Made by a program: the position numbers and the translations under genes
Notes under the pieces: generated by a model
Seen by the model: the letters and a program-made list of their open reading frames with translations, nothing else
What the model was told of the DNA's origin: nothing
Database searches by the model: none
Assembly (NCBI GenBank): GCA_937858995.1
Contig: CALLZC010000009.1
Coordinates: 1-39,485 of the forward strand
Reading direction: 5' to 3'
Length of the DNA stretch: 39,485 nucleotides
Source: an uncultured Nostocoides sp.
GTDB lineage: Bacteria; Actinomycetota; Actinomycetes; Actinomycetales; Dermatophilaceae
Shown here: positions 18,036-25,000 of the stretch, in pieces
How the letters are laid out: every line of letters begins with the position of its first letter
Position numbering within the stretch: the first letter of the stretch is position 1

Positions 18036-18869
18036 ATGCAGCCGCCAACGCTCGCCGATGTCGTTGCCATCATCGAGCACCTCTATCCGCCGAACACTGC
18101 CCAGTCCTGGGATCAGGTGGGGCTGGTCACCGGGGATCCGAGCCAGCCGGTGCGGCACATCCATTGCGCGCTGGACCCGACCCTCGCGGTCATCGAGGAA
18201 GCGCGATCAGTGGGCGCCGACCTGCTGCTGACTCATCACCCGCTCCTGATGCGCGGCGTCCATTCGGTCGCAACGACAACGGCCAAGGGCGCCAGTGTCA
18301 CGACGCTGGTGATCGCGGATATCGCCCTGTATGTCGCCCACACCAATGCCGATGTCGCCGAGCGGGGGGTCAGCGCGGCCCTGGCGGGCCTCTGCGGGCT
18401 GCAGGAGGTCGAACCGCTGGTCTTCGAGCAGGACCGGCCCATGGGTCGAGTCGGTGACCTGGCCGCCGCCGTCTCACTGGCGGACTTCGCGGACGATCTG
18501 GCGCGGGCGCTTCCGGCGGCCCCGGTCGGGGTGCGGGTCAGTGGCGATCCCGCAGCGTCCGTGCGCAGGGTCGCGGTATCCGGCGGCGCTGGCGACACGC
18601 TCCTGGCCGCGGCGCGCGAGGCGTGCGCGGATGTCTTCGTGACCGCCGACCTGCGCCACCACCCGACCATCGAGGCGCGGGAGGAGACGCGGGGCGGACC
18701 GCCATACCTCATCGATGCGGGGCACTGGGCGAGCGAGGCGTGCTGGCTGCCGCTGGTCGCCGCGGACCTCGGCGTCCGACTCGGTCCCGATGTGGAGGTC
18801 AGCGTCAGCGCGCTGTGCACCGACCCATGGACCTTCCTGGCCGGTGGCGGATCGACGGCGCCCGCATAG
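18036..18869 (+). CDS. Nif3-like dinuclear metal-binding protein
   Basis: 277 residues, ACAGGAG 9 nt before the ATG at 18036. NIF3/YbgI fold: TLADVVAIIEHLYPPNTAQSWDQVGLVTGD, the metal ligands in LLLTHHPLLMRGVHSV, AHTNADVAERGVSAALAG, and the C-terminal DLRHHPTIEA...LIDAGHWASEACWLP. The family is often labelled GTP cyclohydrolase I type 2 but the in vivo substrate is unclear. It begins a co-directional run with the zinc-ribbon and RNase H/phosphatase genes, the same order as Rv2230c-Rv2229c-Rv2228c in M. tuberculosis; the conserved trio suggests linked function in nucleic acid or cofactor metabolism. Confidence 0.9.
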   Translation: MQPPTLADVVAIIEHLYPPNTAQSWDQVGLVTGDPSQPVRHIHCALDPTLAVIEEARSVGADLLLTHHPLLMRGVHSVATTTAKGASVTTLVIADIALYVAHTNADVAERGVSAALAGLCGLQEVEPLVFEQDRPMGRVGDLAAAVSLADFADDLARALPAAPVGVRVSGDPAASVRRVAVSGGAGDTLLAAAREACADVFVTADLRHHPTIEAREETRGGPPYLIDAGHWASEACWLPLVAADLGVRLGPDVEVSVSALCTDPWTFLAGGGSTAPA

Positions 18870-18906
18870 GGTGGGGGCACCCACGAGTGAAAGAGGTGCC
18901 ACGCGA

Positions 18907-19647
18907 GTGAGAGCCGACCCCAGCGACCAGCAGCAGCTGCTGGAGCTGCAACTGATCGATACGACGGCAACCCAGCTCGAACGGGCCCGGCTCACTCGGC
19001 CCGTGCACGCCCGCCTCGATGCCTTGACGCGGGCTCGGCTGGCCGCGCACGACCATCTCGTGACCGTCATGACGGAGCACGCTGACCTCAAACGCGAGGT
19101 CGCCAAGGCCGACGCGGATGTCCAGCTCGTGCGGGATCGGGCGGCCCGCGACCAGGGACACCTCGACTCCGGTCGCGGTACGGCCAAGGAACTGACCGCC
19201 CTGCAGCACGAACTCGCCTCGCTCGCCCGTCGCCAGAGCGAGCTGGAGGAGGTCGAACTCGAGCTCATGGAGCGCGCCGAGGCTGCCGAGAGCGGTCTGG
19301 CGCAGGCCCGTACCGCGCTCGCGGAGATCGAGGCGGACATCGCCACGGCCCAGGAAGAGCGGGCCGAGCAGGTTGCCGAGCTCGGGGCCCGGTTGGCCGA
19401 GGTGCTGGCCCCCCGCGGCGCTCTCGTGGGCAGCCTGTCGGCGGACCTCGTGGCTCTCTACGAGAAGCTGCGGGCCAGCCACGACGGAGTCGGCGCCGCC
19501 CCGCTGCACGCGCGGCGCTGCCTAGGCTGCCAGCTGGAACTCAACGCCGCAGACATTGCGCGGATCCGCGCGGCGGCCGCCGATGAGGTGTTGCGTTGCG
19601 AGGAGTGCAACCGCATCCTCGTGCGGACCGCCGAGTCGGGGCTCTAG
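18907..19647 (+). CDS. Coiled-coil protein with C-terminal C4 zinc ribbon
   Basis: 246 residues from GTG at 18907 (RADPSDQQQLLELQLIDTTATQLERARL). Residues about 10-185 form a long antiparallel coiled coil rich in Ala, Glu, Leu and Arg; the C-terminus has CLGCQLELNAADIARIRAAAADEVLRCEECNRIL, two CxxC pairs forming a zinc ribbon. This is the Rv2229c/CT398-like family, thought to bind other proteins or nucleic acid; function not established. 37 bp after the Nif3 stop and 8 bp before the next start, so probably one operon. Confidence 0.88.
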   Translation: MRADPSDQQQLLELQLIDTTATQLERARLTRPVHARLDALTRARLAAHDHLVTVMTEHADLKREVAKADADVQLVRDRAARDQGHLDSGRGTAKELTALQHELASLARRQSELEEVELELMERAEAAESGLAQARTALAEIEADIATAQEERAEQVAELGARLAEVLAPRGALVGSLSADLVALYEKLRASHDGVGAAPLHARRCLGCQLELNAADIARIRAAAADEVLRCEECNRILVRTAESGL

Positions 19648-19655
19648 GCAGCGGT

Positions 19656-20792
19656 ATGCCGCGCGAACTGCGCATCGAGGCCGACGGCGGGTCGCGGGGG
19701 AATCCCGGCGTCGCCGGCTATGGGGCCGTGGTGCGGGACGCCTCCGGTGCCGTTCTCGCCGAGCGGGCGGCCCCGCTGGGCAAGGCATCGAACAATGTCG
19801 CTGAGTACAGCGGCCTGATCGCCGGACTCGAGGCGGCGGCCGGCATCGATCCGGGGGCTGAGGTCACCGTGGCCATGGATTCCAAGCTCGTCGTTGAGCA
19901 AATGTCGGGTCGCTGGAAGATCAAGCACGAGGACATGCGCCGCCTCGCGCTCCAGGCGCGCGAGCTGGCGGGCGAGTTTGCGGCTCACGGGGGATCGGTG
20001 CGCTATGTCTGGATCCCGCGGGAGCGCAACAAGGCCGCCGACAAGCTCTCCAATGACGGTATGGACGGGCTGACCGTCGTGCGGGACGCTGCGCAGGCGG
20101 CGGGCGCGGCGCCGGGCGTCGATGGTACCGATACCGAACTCGAGCCACCGCACGGGGCGCCGCCGGCGCCCCTGCGCACGTCGGGGGAACCGACCCGGAT
20201 CGTCTTGGTTCGCCACGGCGTGACCGCGTTCACCGAGCAGTTGCGCCTGGACGGCCGCGGCGGCCCGGATCCGGATCTGAGCGAGACCGGGGCGGCGCAA
20301 GCGCAACGCGCCGGGCATCTGGTGGCGGAGTTGCTGGCCGGCGCCCCGGCTCGATTGACCACCTCGACGCTGGCCCGGGCGCGGCAGACCGGGGCCATCA
20401 TCGGGGCCACGATCGGGCTGGAGCCGCAGGCCCAGAGCGGTTGGGACGAACAGAATTTTGGCGATTGGGACGGCCTGCGCATGCCGGACCTGATCCGCGA
20501 CCAGCCCGCGGCGGTGGCTGCTCTGCGCACCGATCCGAGCTACCGGCGGCCGGGCGGCGAGTCGCACGTCGAGTTGAGTGCGCGGGTCCTGGAGTCTTTT
20601 GGCGCTCTGGTTGCCGAAGGCGGGATCCACATCGTGGTATGCCACCGCAAGCCGATCCTTGTGGTGCTTGCGCAGCTTCTCGGGTTGGAGATGGACATCG
20701 CCTGGCGTCTGGCCGCGGCGCCGGGTTCGCTGACCGGGATCGAGGCATGGCCCGACGGCGCGGCAACCATCGCGTTCACCAATCGCACGTAA
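19656..20792 (+). CDS. Bifunctional RNase H type I / histidine (alpha-ribazole-type) phosphatase
   Basis: 378 residues from the ATG at 19656. The N-terminal about 140 residues form an RNase HI domain: IEADGGSRGNPG (first Asp), NNVAEYSGLIAGLEAA (Glu), AMDSKLVVEQMSGRWKIKHEDM (Asp), ERNKAADKLSND (last Asp). A linker follows (about 145-180), then a histidine-phosphatase domain: LVRHGVT with the phosphorylated His, LTTSTLARARQTG, DEQNFGDWDG and VVCHRKPI with the second His. The same fusion is Rv2228c in M. tuberculosis, whose C-terminal domain has been reported to have CobC-like activity. The N-domain removes RNA from RNA:DNA hybrids. Confidence 0.92.
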   Translation: MPRELRIEADGGSRGNPGVAGYGAVVRDASGAVLAERAAPLGKASNNVAEYSGLIAGLEAAAGIDPGAEVTVAMDSKLVVEQMSGRWKIKHEDMRRLALQARELAGEFAAHGGSVRYVWIPRERNKAADKLSNDGMDGLTVVRDAAQAAGAAPGVDGTDTELEPPHGAPPAPLRTSGEPTRIVLVRHGVTAFTEQLRLDGRGGPDPDLSETGAAQAQRAGHLVAELLAGAPARLTTSTLARARQTGAIIGATIGLEPQAQSGWDEQNFGDWDGLRMPDLIRDQPAAVAALRTDPSYRRPGGESHVELSARVLESFGALVAEGGIHIVVCHRKPILVVLAQLLGLEMDIAWRLAAAPGSLTGIEAWPDGAATIAFTNRT

Positions 20793-20820
20793 GTATGTCT
20801 GCATGGTCGGGGAGGAAGCG

Positions 20821-21459
20821 GTGTCGCGCTTCGTCGGCACGGGAGCGGCTCGCCGCGAGTCGGTGCGCACGCTGGCGAACCTCATCACGGTGGTGCGCAC
20901 CATCATCGGCATCGGCTTCGGGGTGGTCGCGCTCGCCGAACAATCCATGGGGTGGCTGATCGCGGCATACCTCAGCTATTGGATCGGGGATATTGCCGAC
21001 GGGCTGGTCGCGCGCGCCCGCGGTGAGGAGACCGTCATCGGCGCGGTTTTCGATGTCGTCTGTGACCGGGCCTGTACCACCGTCGCCGCCGCCGCCTTCG
21101 TGGTGATCGAGCCGCGCGTGGCCTTGGCGATGGGCATTTTCCTGGTCCAGTTCTGCATGCTGGACACGATGCTGACGCTGTCCTTCCTGTATTTCCCCCA
21201 CGTGATCAGCCCGAACTACTTCTATCTCGTCGACCGGCCCACGTATCGCTGGAACTGGTCTCTGGTGGCCAAGGCCGCCAACACGAGCTTCGTGGTGCTC
21301 TTGTGCCTGATCGGCCAGTTCTGGGCCGCCGTGGCGTGGGGCGTGGCAATGTTGGCCGTCAAAGTGGTTTCCGTGCACCGGGTCCTCGGCATTCTTGCTG
21401 GAACTCGCCCCGCGGCGCCCCGACCGGCGCAGGCGCGCGCATCCGCGCTCTTCGGATGA
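20821..21459 (+). CDS. CDP-alcohol phosphatidyltransferase family membrane protein
   Basis: 212 residues from GTG at 20821, preferred over the ATG at 20803 because GGAGG lies 5 nt before the GTG. It transfers a phosphatidyl (or similar) group from a CDP-linked donor to an alcohol in membrane lipid synthesis. The family motif DxxDGxxAR(x)8GxxxDxxxD is seen in DIADGLVARARGEETVIGAVFDVVCD. Five or six transmembrane helices (LITVVRTIIGIGFGVVAL, MGWLIAAYLSYWI, TTVAAAAFVVI, ALAMGIFLVQFCML, AANTSFVVLLCLIGQF, AVAWGVAMLAV). Substrate cannot be told from sequence. The stop overlaps the next start (ATGA). Confidence 0.88.
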   Translation: MSRFVGTGAARRESVRTLANLITVVRTIIGIGFGVVALAEQSMGWLIAAYLSYWIGDIADGLVARARGEETVIGAVFDVVCDRACTTVAAAAFVVIEPRVALAMGIFLVQFCMLDTMLTLSFLYFPHVISPNYFYLVDRPTYRWNWSLVAKAANTSFVVLLCLIGQFWAAVAWGVAMLAVKVVSVHRVLGILAGTRPAAPRPAQARASALFG

Positions 21460-21980
21460 CGATGCTGGCGGTGATGTGGGCCAGCGTGGATCTGAGCGCC
21501 GCGAATGTGGTCCCCGTGGCCCTGGCGTATGGCATGGGTTCGGCGTTCATCCCCATCCTCAATGCTGAGGTCTTCGTCGCGGCGGCCGTTGCAGCCATGC
21601 CACACGCGTGGTGGTGGCCGGTGCTCGCCCTGGCGATCGGACAGACCGCGGGCAAGTGTGTGATGTTCCTCGGCGCGCGGCGCGGGGCCGATTGGCTGAA
21701 CCGGCGACATCGCGACCCGAAGCCCGAGCGGGTGCTTCGCCCGTGGCAGGTCCGGATGGCGGTGTGGAGCCGGATGTTGCTCGAACTGCTCGATCGGCCC
21801 TGGCAGGGCTTCGCCGTCGTGCTGCTCGCGGCGAGCGTTGGCATCCCCCCGCTGGCCATCGTCGCCGTCGTGGCTGGCACCCGCCGGATCGCGTTCCCAG
21901 TCTTCGCGCTCGCCTGCGCCCTGGGCCGGGTCGCCCGCTTCCTGGCCATGGCCTGGCCCATCGCTGCCGCGCTGAACTGA
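21456..21980 (+). CDS. Small VTT/YqaA-like membrane protein
   Basis: 174 residues from the ATG at 21456, overlapping the preceding stop by four bases. Hydrophobic throughout: helices around VVPVALAYGMGSAFIPILNAEVFVAAAVAA, WWWPVLALAIGQTAGKCVMFLGA, WQGFAVVLLAASVGIPPLAIVAVVAG and FPVFALACALGRVARFLAMAW. The pattern N-x-E in a first helix, GQTAGKxxMFxxGR-like second helix and P-P-L/GR motif resembles YqaA/DedA (SNARE-associated, VTT) proteins. These are membrane-remodelling or flippase-like proteins. Coupling with the phosphatidyltransferase suggests a lipid-related role; the family call is moderately certain. Confidence 0.65.
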   Translation: MTMLAVMWASVDLSAANVVPVALAYGMGSAFIPILNAEVFVAAAVAAMPHAWWWPVLALAIGQTAGKCVMFLGARRGADWLNRRHRDPKPERVLRPWQVRMAVWSRMLLELLDRPWQGFAVVLLAASVGIPPLAIVAVVAGTRRIAFPVFALACALGRVARFLAMAWPIAAALN

Positions 21981-22025
21981 CCCGCAACCCACGGGGCTGG
22001 CCTGCTCTCCCGACGGCCGGGGTGC

Positions 22026-25000
22026 TTAGGGCTGCAGGAAGACCGCCACGGTGCGCGCGGGGACGCTCGCGGCGCCAGCGCTGGCGTCCCAGCCTGCCGT
22101 CTTGACCACGGGGTCACTCCCCGACGCCTGGATGGGGGAGAGGTCGAGCTCGGCACCGGCGAGGCCGGGAACGACCTGGGTGACCGCGTTCGGGGTGGCG
22201 TTGAACACCACGACCAGGCCCCTGAGGCTCGGGTCGAGGTCTGCGCCAACCGTGTCGTCGATCCGCATGGCAATCACGCCCGGGATCGCATCCGCCGTAC
22301 CGCTCGCGGGGAAGGACACCTTGGCTTTGATCGCCCCCGCGCTGCCGAGTCGGAACAGCCGAGTCGAATAGCGCAGCCGCAACATCTCCTGTGCCTGCGC
22401 CGCTGCACTGGCCACATCGGCAGCGCTGGGTTTCAGCGCCGCGTTGGCCAGGAGCGGGCGCATATAGCTCCACTTGGCCCCGTTGTCGCCCTCGAGCGGC
22501 AAGCCGTGGCCGAAGCCGTTGTCCGCTCCGCTCCAATCGAGGCGGTTGAACCAGTCGCCGCTGTCATAGGAGTTCCTGTCCAGGGACTTGCTGCGCAGCA
22601 GGTCCGCCCCGGCGTGCCAGAACGATGGGGTTTGGGCGAGTGCCGTGGTGGCCAGGGACAGGGTGTTCATCCGGACTCGATCGGACATGCTGGTCGCCAC
22701 GGGCAGCTTGAAGGTCAGGCTGTCGAACAGGGTCTCGTTATCGTGCGCATCGACATAGGTGATGACCTCATCGGGCGCCGAGGCGTAGCCAGCGGGTGAG
22801 CCGTTGTAGTCGATCTGCGAGCCCACGGCGGGAGCGCCCGTGGAGTTGAGTCGGAAGCCGAAGTCCCTGAGGTTTCCGGCCAACCCGAGTTGCACGAGGT
22901 CGGTGTCATGCCGCAGCCCGGCCTCGGCACCATTGTTGATGTCGGCCCCATTGTCGTCGGTGAACTCGCCGCTGCCGAAGCCCTGCTTGCGCGGATCTTC
23001 GTCGAAGGGACCGCCGCCGCGCACGGCATCGCGTAGCCGGTCGCTGAAGGTGCCGATGTGGGTGCCGCCGAGCTGTCCTTGGCTGGCCTGCTGGAAGAGT
23101 GCATTGTTGGCGACTTCACCGAAGTTCCACCCCTCGCCATAGAGGTAGACCCGGGAGCCGTCCACACCGCTGTTCGCGGGCGTCAGCGCGTTGAGCGCGG
23201 CGCGGATCGCCAGCATGTTGGCCTTCGAGTGATGCCCCATCAAGTCGAAGCGGAAGCCATCGATCTTGTAGTCGCGCGCCCACACCACAACGGCGTCCAC
23301 CATGATCTTTTGGGCCATCCGGTGCTCGGTGGCGATATTTTGACAGCACGTCGAGGTGTAGACATTGCCCCGCGGATCCAGCCGCTGGTAGTAGTCCGGC
23401 ACCATCTTGTCCAACACACTGGTCGGGGCGATCCCGGCCGTGGGCGTGTGGTTGTAGACCTGATCCAGCACGACGCGCAGGCCGGCCTGGTGGAGGGCGC
23501 CGACCATGGTGCGGAACTCGGCCACCCGCTTGCCGCCGTCGGCGCTCGCGGCACTGGAGGCAAAGCTGCCTTCCGGGGCGAGCCAGTGGAAGGGGTCATA
23601 GCCCCAGTTGAAGGCGTCGGAGGACCGGATCGCGTTGATGCACGCTTGTTGCTCGGTGCTATCGGGCGGGAAACTCGCGAGGTCACACGCGGGAGTCGAC
23701 TGCCGCGCCGGGTCTTCCTCGATCGAGGCGATGTCGAAGGTCGGCAGCAAGTGGATCGTGTTGAGTCCCGCCGCCCGTAGGGCCGTCAGGTGCCGCATGC
23801 CCTGCCCCGCCCTGGCGAAGGCCAGATAGGACCCGCGCTCCGACTCCGGCACGCTGGGGTCAGATATCGAAAAGTCCCGCACATGCAACTCATAGATCGC
23901 GGTGTCGACAGTGCTGGCCAGGCGCGGCTGCGCGGCAGCGGTCCACGTGGTCGGCCGATACCGCGGATCCTTGAGGTTGACGGCCACCGACTTGGTCGAG
24001 TTGAGCGTCAGCGCGACGGAATACGGATCGGTGACGGTGAGCGTCTCGATCCGCCCCGTGGAACGGACATACACCACCACTTCGTAGAGATAGCGCGCGT
24101 CCTTGACCCCGGTCGTGACGGACCACGACCCATCGCTGGCCCGGCTCATCGCCGTGCGTTTGGCACTGCTGATCGGGGCGTCACCGCTCGCGCTCGGGGG
24201 CCAGGTCAACAAGGTGACTCGTCGCGCTGTGGGTGCCCACACCCGGTAGGTCGGGCTGCTCCCACCGAAGACGGCGCCGTATTTCTTCGTCGTCGCGCTG
24301 CCGGCATAGAGGGCATCGAGCACGTATGCGGTCTGCACCCCCGTCGCATCCAGCAGCAGGCCCCGGTTGTTGTAGAGGGCCACGGCCAGCTGGCCACGCA
24401 GGATGGTGCCGGCAATCGACTGGGTGCTCGAGCCGAGTCGCAGAGCCAGGTATCCGGCCAGCTCCGGGCGGGTGGCGGTGACACTCGCCGGCAACCCCGC
24501 CGGGTCATAGGCCATCCCCGCGGAGGTCGATCCCGGCAGGTCCTCCTCATCGATCGTCATGCCGGCGTTGGGGGCCCAATGCAGCCGCCACTTGAGCAGG
24601 GCCGGGTTGGCTCCCTCGGGTATGCCGTCGGCCGGCCACGCCAGCAGTCCGGGCTGAACCCAGAACGCCTTGGCGGCCTTGAGGTCCGGGGGCGTGCCCG
24701 ACTCGGAGGTGGTCACTGTGATCTGATGGGTCGCGAGCACATAGGTGATGGTTACCACGACCCCGTCGCGCGGGACCGTGAAGGGCACATTCGCGCCATT
24801 CGGTGTGCCGCCGGCCCCGTAGTTCTCGTCCCACGAGAGGTTGTGGGCGACCTTGAGTTCGTAGGACCCGGCGGGGATCTGGTCGGAACTCCACGCGAAG
24901 GTGCCATCGCCATCGGGGTCTTGCAGCCATGGGTTCAGGCAAGCGGGCTGCCCGTCGCCGTCGTTCGCGCCGGTGCACCCCAATTCGGACTGCATCGAAC

